Notes under the pieces: generated by a model
Database searches by the model: none
Told to the model about the DNA's origin: nothing
The model's input: only the letters and a program-made list of their open reading frames with translations
Assembly: GCA_018268335.1 (NCBI GenBank)
Contig: JAFDWT010000062.1
Span: forward strand, 1-64,000
DNA from: Armatimonadota bacterium
GTDB taxonomy: Bacteria > Armatimonadota > Fimbriimonadia > Fimbriimonadales > Fimbriimonadaceae
Length of the DNA: 64,000 nucleotides
Reading direction: 5' to 3'
Shown here: piece by piece, positions 18,201-27,341 of the stretch
Position numbering within the stretch: the stretch's first letter is position 1
How the letters are laid out: each line of letters opens with the position of its first letter
Made by a program: the position numbers and the translations under genes

Positions 18201-19961
18201 TTCCCCTTGCCGACCAACGGGCTTGTCTTCGGTGTCGATTCGCAGATCGCCGGCAACGACCCGTTCCTGGTGGGTAACAGCGTCAAGCCGTGGGAGAACC
18301 AGCTCTATGCCTTGAAGGGCGTACTGGCTCCGGGCAGCTTTGTCGGCGCGAGCGCCAATCCGGCCCTGCGTTGGCCGCAGGTGAACGGCGTCGAGAGCAT
18401 CAGCGACTTCCGCACGCGCCTGTTGCAGGCGGCGATCTCTGACCCCTCTGCCTTGGGAATGGCGGCGGGCAACGGGGTGCTGGCAGTTCTGGGTGCCAAC
18501 AGCATGCATGCGTTCTCGCGCAGCGAGTTCCTCGTCGCCGACTCGGGCCGCATCGGCCGGTTCGACGCCAGCGGCAACCCGCTTTGGACGACCGACCGGA
18601 CGATCTATGCCGGCAAGGGCCAACCGGTGACCAACGCCAACGGCCAGCGCCCGCTCTCTGACCCTGTCCGCGTCTATCCCGCTGCTTCCAACGGTTATTG
18701 GGTCGTCGATGCCGCTTCGGACCAAGTCATCAAGATCGACTCGGCCGGCAGGGAACTGCGGACGATCAACCGTTTGAAGCTCCACCCACAGAGAGTGCCA
18801 GCTGGCATGGTGGACAACGAGTCGCTCACCTTGCGCAATCCGCGCGACATGACGACGTTTGATTCGAACATGTCCCCAGCCGACGTTGCGGCGATCTTCC
18901 CTGGCGAAGTGCTGCAGCTGGCGGGAGGCAACGAGCTTTGGAACCACGTTCTGATCGCTGACGCCGGCAACAACCGGGTCATCGAGGTCGTCGACAGGTA
19001 CCGCCTCGACAGCTCGGGCCGCGTCCTTGGCCCCGTGCGGTACAAAGTGCCGCGCGGCGGGCCTGAGGACGAAGGCGACGGCTACAGCACCGCTTTGGGC
19101 GTCATCGTCTGGCACACGCCGGAAGAGTTCTCGGGCAAGCTGTACAGCTACAACAGCATCGGCCGTGTCGATGTCGGATCGGGCGTGAACCGGCACACCG
19201 TCTTTGCCTTCGGCTTTGGGAACATCCAGCCGGGCAAGGTGACGGTCGGCCTCGATTCGACAGGTCAAGACGTCGACCTGCGCAACGGGTTTGGCGGGAT
19301 CATCCTGTACGACGGCCCCAACACCGAGGTCATCAAGCAGTTTGAAATCCCTGCGATCCCGGCTGGCACGTTCTTGGGTGAGAACCCGCCCGGTTCTGGC
19401 AGCTACGCCTTCAACTTGCCGGTGACTAACCGCCCGGTTAAGGTGGAGCAGTTCGCTGGGCTTCGGTCGACGACCGTCCGGTACGTCGATGTCGGCGGCA
19501 CTCCGACTATTGCGGTGATGGTCACCACCAGCTCGGGCGTCTACGAGATCATCAAGGACACGTCCAACCCGTCGAACCCGGTCTGGCGCGCCCGATGGAT
19601 GCTGCCGCGCGAAGCGTATGCCGCCATGCGACGGCCCCGGACGGCTGGCCCGTATGTGACCACCGACTTGCTGGGCAACCCGGCCGGGTTCCGACCGACC
19701 TATGCGCGCAGGTTGGAGTCCGGTGACGTGCTCATCGTCAACAACTACTTTGGCACCTACTTTGGCAACACATCCGAATTCAATGGAGAGGTCTTGTTGG
19801 TCGACGGCAGCTTTGCCACCGGCAGCACGGGCCCCCTTGACCCTGGTTATGGTGTCGGTAGGCTGAACCTCGGCTTCACGGCGATCAGCGTGAAGTTCGA
19901 CCTCCCGCCTGTGTCCGGTACCCGTGGACTCGTGTCCCCCGTCTTCGCCGAACGGCAATAA
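15222..19961 (+). CDS. Giant exported protein: GATase-like fold, propeller repeats, NHL-like motif
   Basis: A GTG start overlapping the previous stop gives a Sec signal peptide (MNALRTLLTTLMASAVAAAALAQ). The mature protein is about 1555 aa. Residues about 120-160 (FDVLSL.. LSPAEREKLRRFVDQGGTLWID) look like the class I glutamine-amidotransferase-like fold of the DUF4159 type, without visible catalytic residues. From about 340 to 560, strand patterns such as IWVLGSDDALRVYSL suggest a PQQ-like propeller. NHVLIADAGNNRVIEVVDRY at about 1240 is an NHL-type blade. By position behind PilV/W/X-like genes, it may play the role of the tip adhesin PilY1. That is inference from context; sequence homology to PilY1 was not seen. 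Confidence 0.6.
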   Translation: MNALRTLLTTLMASAVAAAALAQPVSYATKTQTVNAGVLLVSSQVSGGQLYNPAPHVWGQLDRDTHVRPAGISFDNPLGQSTLSVAAAGRWGLPAVQKRLTKKEAPYWEVVLADVSETTLARFDVLSLTVRNTLALSPAEREKLRRFVDQGGTLWIDIWQGGVLNVDPANSGPLLFGLNSNNGGLFADLGEPVMKYPNALTMPDVAQMGDPGSVQSLVIVTPTTTLNQVMADFIAGQPRMSNVVANAAGGTVTVAQIGSGHLVVTSRGITGNINRGFDPSNPGAAWTANTGYSSLLPVNDTSFAAAAKFAFNLINLNSNFNAQAGGSRRSNSVRSTVPAPLIERFAVPGSYTGTNTPAIAKGRVVVTSGSSIGCFLANPSEGTPANASDPYVQAWPTQNAGVALSSPVIVDVPNTTLGDTQQIWVLGSDDALRVYSLTNGALLKTVNAPSGGQVGIGTFAPTIQDNMVVVADKSTSDNSGRLWAVSLIDGGNPGGTSNAWVVKNSPRMLQPTASATVGYIPIRDNSNGVDRVAYVASAPDASNNRPAAFASVWLGAKGESPVQVSKSGAQITVNLRCSQNALPVLAGSSPFGLHATVMRKSGAPLTQSEMESYFQNTVLQPSPGVIEFSLSPAGNSSGLDWDGTATPTPNDDVSFRIDYTIDWSQTNTVPGDSYVRGNISVVDSSSMTRQIIGSPALGTDGHIGITVGNSAAIGPKGGTFYNMVESGRGTFDVRTRWDLYDKISTGFNVLGQGNVKYPECLTDEDDLVKKLLVISGNPILDTPISGLTFSSAPAVVGDTMYCVANGVKFVFGQPISTSVLLAFKANPDPVSFEVDSPAPASGQPEPLLTLQQPDMARSLNQANPTAFSAMVTNGPKISLNRVPGANKVRITLESLSPTAGGTMNSCVSTNLPLIIKRTDTATDQLLQPEATTSWVYSGATFQPGNAAGKFNHLSWYSVLNGYQTTTGPLVTGQTMFVGGASFLPSLLVSGIPTFPLPTNGLVFGVDSQIAGNDPFLVGNSVKPWENQLYALKGVLAPGSFVGASANPALRWPQVNGVESISDFRTRLLQAAISDPSALGMAAGNGVLAVLGANSMHAFSRSEFLVADSGRIGRFDASGNPLWTTDRTIYAGKGQPVTNANGQRPLSDPVRVYPAASNGYWVVDAASDQVIKIDSAGRELRTINRLKLHPQRVPAGMVDNESLTLRNPRDMTTFDSNMSPADVAAIFPGEVLQLAGGNELWNHVLIADAGNNRVIEVVDRYRLDSSGRVLGPVRYKVPRGGPEDEGDGYSTALGVIVWHTPEEFSGKLYSYNSIGRVDVGSGVNRHTVFAFGFGNIQPGKVTVGLDSTGQDVDLRNGFGGIILYDGPNTEVIKQFEIPAIPAGTFLGENPPGSGSYAFNLPVTNRPVKVEQFAGLRSTTVRYVDVGGTPTIAVMVTTSSGVYEIIKDTSNPSNPVWRARWMLPREAYAAMRRPRTAGPYVTTDLLGNPAGFRPTYARRLESGDVLIVNNYFGTYFGNTSEFNGEVLLVDGSFATGSTGPLDPGYGVGRLNLGFTAISVKFDLPPVSGTRGLVSPVFAERQ

Positions 19962-19965
19962 GCTT

Positions 19966-22900
19966 ATGGAACCTCGCCGCCAATCGTCAACGACCACAAT
20001 GGGACGCGCTAAGCCGGGCCCGTTGCTCGTCGCCGCCATAGCGCTCTTCGCGCTGTTCGCCGGCGCACAGGACTACCGCATGCACCGCGGTGGTGGGCAG
20101 CGCACTGGTAAGGCGACGATCCAGACCGGTACTGTCGATCCCGAGACGACCTGGAACAACGGGGGCCGAGGCTTCTTGCGCTGGTGGGACCCGATCTTCT
20201 CGATCGGCGGCCTGACCGACAACGACGACTCGACCACGGTTGAGACGCCGGCCAACTCGTGGGTCAACCCGGCCCCTGGGACGGTCGGCTCTGACTTTGT
20301 CACCTTGGCTAGCGGCTTCTACCAAGCCGACTTGACCCATGCGCCCTACCGCTGGGCCACGACAGTCGCCCAAACGATCGGCTCGACCGATCCTCGCACC
20401 GGTGCGACGACGACTTACCGCTGGACGATCGCCGGACTGATCCCTGGCCAGGAATACGCGGTGTCGGTGAGCGTGCCAGTCGGCCCGACGAACACGGCCC
20501 CGACGTTGCCGGTCGACAATAGCAACCCGCTGAAGTTTGGGCAACGGTACTACGTTTTTGACGTGGTCGACGCCAACGGCACTGACCTGCGCGTGGTGGA
20601 CTCGACCAACGGCGGCGCCTTCATCCGCTTTGGCGAGACCGAAGCAAAGGTTTACACCGCTGATTTGAGCGGACATATCAACGTCCGCCTGTACAACACG
20701 ACGCCGCGCGGCACTGACGGTCAGTTTCTTGACCCGACAGCCTCTCCGGGAGTCGATCTGGTTTATGCCGACGCTGTGCGCGCCGAAGGCGCTGTCACGG
20801 CCACCGGCGGCTACAAGGCTTCTCCAGTCGTCGGTGAACTGCTGAACACGCCATTCCTGGGTGGGGCGACGCTGTTCCCGCAGCGAGTCGTCTCGGCCCG
20901 CAACGAGCCGCTGTTCGTCGGCAACCTCGGTGAGCAGTACAGCGTCGGCGAAGTCACCTCGTTCACCCACAACGGCCAAGTGGTCGACCCCTCGTCGCCG
21001 CTACGCCGGAACATGGTCTGGTCGTGGCCCGGGCGACGTCCGAACGACTTGACCCAGGCTGAGAAGGACAGGTTCGCGACCGAGCTCACCAATTTTGTCA
21101 ATGGTCCAAACCCGACCGACACGCGGGCGCAAGTGCGCCGCGTCGTCGACGATCTGGACCCGCTAACGGCCGCTTCGGGCAACTTCATTTCCGCAAACGA
21201 CCCGCTCTACACGCCCCTAGGCGCCACGTATTTCAAGAGCCCGGTGAGCGGTTCGGTCACCGGTGGCGTGCGCTACAAGGCCGACCAGTTTGTTGACGGA
21301 CGCTACTTCATCGACGTCTACGTGCCGACTGGCGCTCCCGCTGTCGACCTGGCCACGAATGTGGAGATCCAGGTTTTTCAGGGCGGGACGCAGATTGATA
21401 CGGTGACGATCAACGAGTCCACGCAGCGCGGCTGGATCCGCCTGGCGGTGACCGATCCGGACGGCGGCAGCGGCATCAACCACACGAGCCTCTTCCCGGT
21501 CTCGGTCGTCATCACCGACCACTCGTCGGTCGCCCAGGACTCGCTGGACGGCAGGTCGGTCGTTGCTGACGCTGTCCGCTTTGTCACAAAGTCGGACTTG
21601 AGCATTAGTTCCACTCCGGCCATGGTTTCGGCTTCCGTTCGCGACGGCGTGACACTGGCTAATCGCGACGTGGTGATCGCCGCCGACGAGACCGGTCACA
21701 TCCGGTGCATGGACGCCCACGGCAACAGCACAACCGGCGCCCAGCCGAAGGTCTTCTGGACCTATCCGACCGAAGTCTCGGCGGGCGACCCTAACGCCGC
21801 TCTGACCGAAGACGGCGGCGTGGCGACCATGCCGACTAAATTCGATCTGAGTTCGGCGGTCGTCATGCACGTCGGCGCTATCGACTTGCTGGTCATCGGC
21901 TCGGCCAATGGCCGCGTCTATTGCATCGACATGGCGGGTCGCGGCGACGGCACGACCAAGCGCATGTGGACCTATCCGGACGACTTCCGGCCCGACGCTC
22001 CGACCACGCCTTTTGCTACTCCGTTGCCGCCCGTCCGGGGCTCGGTCGCGGCTGCGACCGTGGCTGGGCAGGACGCCGTCATCGTCGCGGTCGCCGGGAA
22101 GGTTCTCGCGCTGAGCGCGGCTGGCAACCCGGCGTCTAAGACAACTTCGGTGCTGTGGCAGTATCCGCCGGCCGTCGCGAACTTCGGCGAAGTGGCTATG
22201 ACGCCCACAGTGGCCTTCGGCCAGGTGTTCTTTGGCGCAGCCTCTCTCGCGAATCCGGCGCTTGGGCAATTCTCGGCCTTAAACGTCGACACCGGTGCGC
22301 TCAACTGGACGATCACGACTGACGGTGTCGGCAACGCCTTGGGTTACATGGGCTCTTGTAGCCCTGCGGCTGTGTCTGGTGCCCTCGTCCGGCCGTCTGA
22401 CCCGACGAACTGGGACTCGGTGTTCTTCGTCGATGGTCTGGGCAAGTTGATCTCGGTCGACCCAGCCAATGGCAACGTCCGATGGCTGACCACTGAGGTC
22501 AAGACCATGTGCGACTCGTCGGTGACGTTCACGCACATGCGTCAACATGACCCGGCTGTGCCTGCCGTCTTCGAGGACGCGCAGCCCACCGTCGTCGTCG
22601 CTAACCGGCTGGGCGAGTGCCAAGGCTTCATCGCCGACGGCCGCACTTATGCGAGCGGCACCCATCGCAACTGGCTGTACACGTTGGAAGGCGACAACCC
22701 GCTGTCCTCGTTCGCCGCTGGCGGCTGGCCGAACCAGACTGGTTTCCCAGCCAACCGCAGCCACCTGTACATCGGCGACACCAAGGGCTTTTTGTACGCC
22801 TTCACATCGGTCGACGACGACAACTCGACGCCGCCGATCACGCCTGGCACGCCTCCTGGCTCGGGCAATCCGAACAATGGTGTCACGGCACAAGATTTGA

Positions 22901-25900
22901 GCTTCTTGACGCCCGACAACATTGTGCTGGTCGCTCCTGACGAGTTCCAATCGCTGCAGTCCAAGGCGACGCAGGGCAGCCTCAGCTACGCCCAGGTCAG
23001 TGCGGTGGCGACCTCCAGTGTCCAGCGCCGTGCCTTTGAGATGGGCGAGAACCTGTATGTGGTGGTATGGAACGTCCCTGCTTCCACCGACTCGCCGACG
23101 GCAGGCTACGGCATCGAGTTCAACACGTACTCGAACCTGAGGGTGCAGCAGCGCCGTCAGACGCAGATCCGCGACGTCACCGGTGCGCCTTCGGGCAAGG
23201 GCGGCGTGGCGTTCTACTCGTTGCCGTGCCTTCCCACTGGCCAGGGCGGCATGACGCCCGGCTACAACTTCATCAAGGCCCGCGCCTTCTTGGCCGGACA
23301 GTCGAATGTCCGGGGCGCTGACGCTAGCCTGAAGGCGACCGTCAACTCGCCATCTCCGGCCACGCTTGGCGACGTCACTGTGGCGAACCCTCTGGCCGTC
23401 TTCTTCCCGACCCGCGACGCAGTGAACGGATTTGGAGCGAACAGCATCGGCAACACAACCGACGCGGCTCTAGCCAGTTCGATCGCCAACGGCAGCAACG
23501 GCGTGGACAGCGGCGGCATCGGCGGCCCGACGAACCACTTCTTGAAGGCGTCTTGGCCCGCGAACCCTGCTTCCGCCGCTTCCGACACGTTGGAGCCCGG
23601 TGCCTACTTCGGCACGACTCCGTCGACGATGGGCGAATACGTCAGCCACGGCTCGGCGGCAGTCGCCGAGATGGACGTCCGCGACAGGTCGCTGCTCACG
23701 CTACAGTACGGCGATTCTCGTGGCCTGGCTAACGTCCGCATGTCGTCCAGCGACTTCGCCTGGATGCCGCGGACGAACACACGGGCCCTACTGCCCGACG
23801 CCAGTACCCCTGGGCAACCCGTGTACGATCCTGTCAACGATCTGGGTGTCGACCGGCCCTTGAACCAAGGAACCAACAAGTCGGCGTGGAAGTACCGGAA
23901 CTTCGAGGACTATCCGTGGGCTTATCCCAACAAGAGCCTCGACTATCCAGACGTCAGCCGTGGGGCACTGTCGGTGGTGAAGGGTGCGACCGGTGAGGCG
24001 CAGAACCCGTTCATCCAGACCGTCAACTTGGCCCCGCCGGCGATCACGGCGGCCAACCGCACAGCCTATGGCACCCGAGCAGGCTATGAGGCGCAGATGG
24101 TGCGCACCTTGGTCTCGACTCCGTTCGAGCTGCGTGTCGACGTGCCGAAGTATCAGCCGGCCAACCTGATGGACTACCGTGGCCGGCAGTACGTCTACGT
24201 GGACTCGAACAACAGCTTCGGTCTCGAAGACACGTACCGCAGCATCGGCATGGGCATCCGAGTCGGTGAGGACAAGCGGCTGTCGACCTCGACGCCGACG
24301 GTCGATCTGAACTCCCTGCCCAGCGGCGGCGGATATAACGGCCATGTCAGTGGCTCGCCCGACAACGGTGCGATCCAGCCGACGGATCCTAACTCCGCGT
24401 TCAAACCGTACAACCCGGCCTACACGACCGGCAACACGGCGATGTTCCAGCCGTTCACCGTCCTCAACCAGGGCAACGTGAACCTGCTGAACGTCCGAAT
24501 TTCCAAGCAGTTCGACAAGGTCAACGGCTTCAACCGTCTGTTCCGGACGGTGGAGATCTTCGGCCCGCAGATGCAGGACCTGGCATGGATCGACGCGAAG
24601 AAAAACATGCTGTCGGACCTCGACCCGCAGTGGAGCGTCCCGTTCCGCGCCGGGGTCGACAACCAGATGGTCTTGCCGAAGCCCAGGCCCGGCGACGCTG
24701 CGCCGACGCGCATGAGCCGCAACCCGGTCTACCGGTCGAACGCGAACTTGCGCACGGCGGGTGGATCGCTGGTGCCTCCGACGACCGGCTTCGAGACCGG
24801 CGACCCACGTATCGGTGTCGCTGTCCCAGTCGGCACGCCGAGCGGCACCTACATGCGGCAGATCTATGCCTTTGAGAACGAAGGCAACGACGGCGACGCC
24901 AACAACCCGTCGCTCGGCCCCTCCGCTGCCGACACGTCGGTGAGCGAGGCGTACACGGACCCGGCCATCACGCTGAAGTTCAACGTCCGCGAGGCCAGGT
25001 TGACCAATTCGCCGACACGCAAGGCGGCGCCGAACGTAGACAACCTGCTCGCTGGTGGCGAGAAGTTCTTCTGGTCCAACCGTCAGCCGACGGCGATGCG
25101 GTCGGGCAGCGGCCCGCTCTTCGTGGCCTGGGCTTCGAACCGCATGTCCAACAGCACGGGCACGCCGGACTGGCTGACGCCAGGTCGGACTTCGGGTTCG
25201 CTGGCTTCGGGCGACACGTGGCGCATCTTCGTCTCGGCCAATGGTGGCGTGACTCCGGTTTGGGACCGCTTGAACCCGCTCGCTGACCACAGCCCGATGA
25301 ACGATCTGGACCGGGCACTGCCTTTGTCCACCGGGTTGGGTGCACCGGACCAGCGCTGGTTCGGCCCGTCGCTGCTGTTCCCGCTGGAAGGCAGCATCAA
25401 CTTCAACAACCTGTTCACGCTGGGCACGGGCGAGTCGATGGACTTCAGCCGTGGACCCAGCGGGTTCCAATTCGGTGCTCCGTCCTTCCCGACGGGCGGC
25501 CTCTATGAGAGCCTGCAGTCGCCGACCCTGTCCCGCGCCGATGTCAGCCAGAGATACCTGGCCTTTGTCGGACGTGGCACGAAGGTCGGGGCTGGCGGTG
25601 ACCGTAGCACGGTCGAGCAGATCATGCTCGCCAACCTCTCGTTCAGCGGCGGCAGCGTCGCCCTGAACGGACTGACGGCGATGCCCTATGACAACGCGGC
25701 GGGCAAGAGCCGGCCGAGCATTGTCCAGGCTGGCAACAACGCGACGGTCTTCTATACCGGCGTCAGCAACGGCCTCGGCCAGATCTTCACGTCGACCTAC
25801 GACGGGACGAATTGGACGGGCGTGCGGTCGGTGGCTCTGGGTGACCAGTTCGAGAACATCAGCGCGCCGACGGCGATCCTGCGCCGCTACCAAGGTAGCA

Positions 25901-27111
25901 ACAGCGCCGCCCGCATCGACCTAATGTTCACGGCCAAGCTCCGTGGCCGCCAGTTCGCCGAGGCGTTCTTGGGCCGCATCACGGCCAGTAGCGTCAGCGG
26001 ATCGCCGACCGGCGCTCCTGGTGGCAGCGTGCGTGTCGTGCCGTTCACCAATCGCACGGACAAGCTGGAGGTCGACCCGGCCACGGGCACCTACTTCGCA
26101 CCCGGCGTGCAGTGGTCCTCGAGCGAAGTCGGCTTGAACACGATCCGGCTGAAGTACACGGCGGTCGACGGCAGTGGCAATGCAGTGCTGCGCGATGTGA
26201 TCGACCCGATTTCAGCCAGCCGAGTGGTCGACCTGACCAACTCGGAGCTCGTCTATGACTCGGCCCTGGGCGGCAAGGTCTACATGGACATGAACGCCGG
26301 CACGGTCAAGTTCTCTGGAGCGATCATTCCGAGGAACATGCAGCTCTACATCACGTATAGTCCGCAGTTCATCCGGATCAGCGCGGCCAGGGGCGGCGAC
26401 TACCGCGGCGTCTCGGCGGTGTTGGACGAAAGGTTCTTGGGAATCTACGTCGCGCCGAACGCCAACCGCAGTGACGAGAACCTGGTCAACGACCTCAACT
26501 ATTGGGGCAACAGCGTGAACGGCCGCCCGGCCAACAACGATCCGGTCCGGTACGACCGGTACGTCGTCACGTCGGCGAAGACCTCGTCGGACGGCAACCA
26601 GGCGACGAGGCCGGTCCTGCAAACCCTGCGGTACGGCATCGTCTTGCCGGCTCCGGTGGCGGTGAACCCGAACGGTACGGTTGTGAACTTCAAGGTGACG
26701 TTCTTGGGTGTGATACCGGAGACGCCGTTCTATCAGATCGACCCGGCCAACGGGCGGGTGTACTTCACCTCGGTGATGGAAGACCGGCCGGTCCGCATCG
26801 TCTACACGGGCGTGGACGGCAACGGCAACCAGATCCCGAACATCGTGCTAGGCACCTCGGCGACCAACGTCCCGGTGGTGGGCTTGATCACCGAGCGGCC
26901 TGAGGAAGCAGTGCCGATCGAACAGGCGGCCAACGAGTCGGACGTCTCGCTGGCGGTGGACCCGTACAACATCGCGTTCAACCCGCTCGACCCGAGCATG
27001 CGCAGGCCTCCGCTGTTGTGGATGTTCTGGACCAGTGCCCGCGCCGGTGTGCCGGACGTGTACTTCCAGACCCTGGCGCCGCGCTGGGCTCCTCAGCCGC
27101 CGTCTCCCTAG
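19966..27111 (+). CDS. Giant exported protein (2381 aa) with golvesin-like and PQQ-propeller-like regions
   Basis: ATG 19966 gives a basic N-region and hydrophobic core (GPLLVAAIALFALFAGAQ), an export signal. Two regions near the N-terminus end in VYADAVRAEG and VVADAVRFVT, the ending typical of golvesin-like carbohydrate or surface-binding domains. From about residue 566, repeats such as DVVIAADETGHIRCMDAHG, LLVIGSANGRVYCIDMAG and LYIGDTKGFLYAFTS form a PQQ-like beta-propeller. The remaining roughly 1400 residues are unassigned. Starts 5 bases after the preceding gene and is followed by a strong terminator, so it closes the block. A cell-surface or filament-tip role, with possible adhesion, is inferred from signal, domains and operon position. 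Confidence 0.6.
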   Translation: MEPRRQSSTTTMGRAKPGPLLVAAIALFALFAGAQDYRMHRGGGQRTGKATIQTGTVDPETTWNNGGRGFLRWWDPIFSIGGLTDNDDSTTVETPANSWVNPAPGTVGSDFVTLASGFYQADLTHAPYRWATTVAQTIGSTDPRTGATTTYRWTIAGLIPGQEYAVSVSVPVGPTNTAPTLPVDNSNPLKFGQRYYVFDVVDANGTDLRVVDSTNGGAFIRFGETEAKVYTADLSGHINVRLYNTTPRGTDGQFLDPTASPGVDLVYADAVRAEGAVTATGGYKASPVVGELLNTPFLGGATLFPQRVVSARNEPLFVGNLGEQYSVGEVTSFTHNGQVVDPSSPLRRNMVWSWPGRRPNDLTQAEKDRFATELTNFVNGPNPTDTRAQVRRVVDDLDPLTAASGNFISANDPLYTPLGATYFKSPVSGSVTGGVRYKADQFVDGRYFIDVYVPTGAPAVDLATNVEIQVFQGGTQIDTVTINESTQRGWIRLAVTDPDGGSGINHTSLFPVSVVITDHSSVAQDSLDGRSVVADAVRFVTKSDLSISSTPAMVSASVRDGVTLANRDVVIAADETGHIRCMDAHGNSTTGAQPKVFWTYPTEVSAGDPNAALTEDGGVATMPTKFDLSSAVVMHVGAIDLLVIGSANGRVYCIDMAGRGDGTTKRMWTYPDDFRPDAPTTPFATPLPPVRGSVAAATVAGQDAVIVAVAGKVLALSAAGNPASKTTSVLWQYPPAVANFGEVAMTPTVAFGQVFFGAASLANPALGQFSALNVDTGALNWTITTDGVGNALGYMGSCSPAAVSGALVRPSDPTNWDSVFFVDGLGKLISVDPANGNVRWLTTEVKTMCDSSVTFTHMRQHDPAVPAVFEDAQPTVVVANRLGECQGFIADGRTYASGTHRNWLYTLEGDNPLSSFAAGGWPNQTGFPANRSHLYIGDTKGFLYAFTSVDDDNSTPPITPGTPPGSGNPNNGVTAQDLSFLTPDNIVLVAPDEFQSLQSKATQGSLSYAQVSAVATSSVQRRAFEMGENLYVVVWNVPASTDSPTAGYGIEFNTYSNLRVQQRRQTQIRDVTGAPSGKGGVAFYSLPCLPTGQGGMTPGYNFIKARAFLAGQSNVRGADASLKATVNSPSPATLGDVTVANPLAVFFPTRDAVNGFGANSIGNTTDAALASSIANGSNGVDSGGIGGPTNHFLKASWPANPASAASDTLEPGAYFGTTPSTMGEYVSHGSAAVAEMDVRDRSLLTLQYGDSRGLANVRMSSSDFAWMPRTNTRALLPDASTPGQPVYDPVNDLGVDRPLNQGTNKSAWKYRNFEDYPWAYPNKSLDYPDVSRGALSVVKGATGEAQNPFIQTVNLAPPAITAANRTAYGTRAGYEAQMVRTLVSTPFELRVDVPKYQPANLMDYRGRQYVYVDSNNSFGLEDTYRSIGMGIRVGEDKRLSTSTPTVDLNSLPSGGGYNGHVSGSPDNGAIQPTDPNSAFKPYNPAYTTGNTAMFQPFTVLNQGNVNLLNVRISKQFDKVNGFNRLFRTVEIFGPQMQDLAWIDAKKNMLSDLDPQWSVPFRAGVDNQMVLPKPRPGDAAPTRMSRNPVYRSNANLRTAGGSLVPPTTGFETGDPRIGVAVPVGTPSGTYMRQIYAFENEGNDGDANNPSLGPSAADTSVSEAYTDPAITLKFNVREARLTNSPTRKAAPNVDNLLAGGEKFFWSNRQPTAMRSGSGPLFVAWASNRMSNSTGTPDWLTPGRTSGSLASGDTWRIFVSANGGVTPVWDRLNPLADHSPMNDLDRALPLSTGLGAPDQRWFGPSLLFPLEGSINFNNLFTLGTGESMDFSRGPSGFQFGAPSFPTGGLYESLQSPTLSRADVSQRYLAFVGRGTKVGAGGDRSTVEQIMLANLSFSGGSVALNGLTAMPYDNAAGKSRPSIVQAGNNATVFYTGVSNGLGQIFTSTYDGTNWTGVRSVALGDQFENISAPTAILRRYQGSNSAARIDLMFTAKLRGRQFAEAFLGRITASSVSGSPTGAPGGSVRVVPFTNRTDKLEVDPATGTYFAPGVQWSSSEVGLNTIRLKYTAVDGSGNAVLRDVIDPISASRVVDLTNSELVYDSALGGKVYMDMNAGTVKFSGAIIPRNMQLYITYSPQFIRISAARGGDYRGVSAVLDERFLGIYVAPNANRSDENLVNDLNYWGNSVNGRPANNDPVRYDRYVVTSAKTSSDGNQATRPVLQTLRYGIVLPAPVAVNPNGTVVNFKVTFLGVIPETPFYQIDPANGRVYFTSVMEDRPVRIVYTGVDGNGNQIPNIVLGTSATNVPVVGLITERPEEAVPIEQAANESDVSLAVDPYNIAFNPLDPSMRRPPLLWMFWTSARAGVPDVYFQTLAPRWAPQPPSP

Positions 27112-27135
27112 GGCGAACCTGGCGAAGACGACGAA

Positions 27136-27177
27136 AACAGTCCGACCGACGACCATCGGTCGGACTGTTCGGTTTTC
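27136..27177 (+). terminator. Intrinsic terminator closing the giant-pseudopilin block
   Basis: Perfect 14-bp stem AACAGTCCGACCGA/TCGGTCGGACTGTT with a 6-base loop, followed by CGGTTTTC. It lies 25 bases after the 2381-residue gene and ahead of the pilM promoter. Confidence 0.85.
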
Positions 27178-27243
27178 AACCGCCAAGCTGTGACCAAGCC
27201 CGCGGGGACTGCGTCAATACTAACGCGGCCACCTCGCGCGAAG

Positions 27244-27273
27244 TTGACACGGCTCCCTTGGCGATGCTATCAT
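27244..27273 (+). promoter_or_regulatory. Sigma-70-type promoter for pilM-pilQ
   Basis: TTGACA (27244-27249), 18-base spacer, TATCAT (27268-27273). It lies 68 bases before the pilM ATG and just after the terminator, so the pilM operon is transcribed separately from the pseudopilin block. This is the best-matching promoter in the window. Confidence 0.7.
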
Positions 27274-27341
27274 CAAGGACGCCTGCGAAGCTAAGCAAGG
27301 AGAGCGGTCGTCGCCCTGCGACAGGGTCGGGTAAGTCCTCA

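Noticed and set aside
17796-20039. 747-aa open frame on the minus strand
   Set aside because: Lies opposite the giant exported protein gene; composition is typical of an antisense frame, with no domain and no ribosome site.
23788-25893. 701-aa open frame on the minus strand
   Set aside because: Same reasoning: antisense to the 2381-aa gene, Arg/Val/Asp-rich, no recognisable motif.
27018-27341. Long N-terminal extension of the first PilM
   Set aside because: It would start inside the preceding gene and run through a strong terminator and the best promoter in the window; MAKKYTSIVGVDIG is the natural start.
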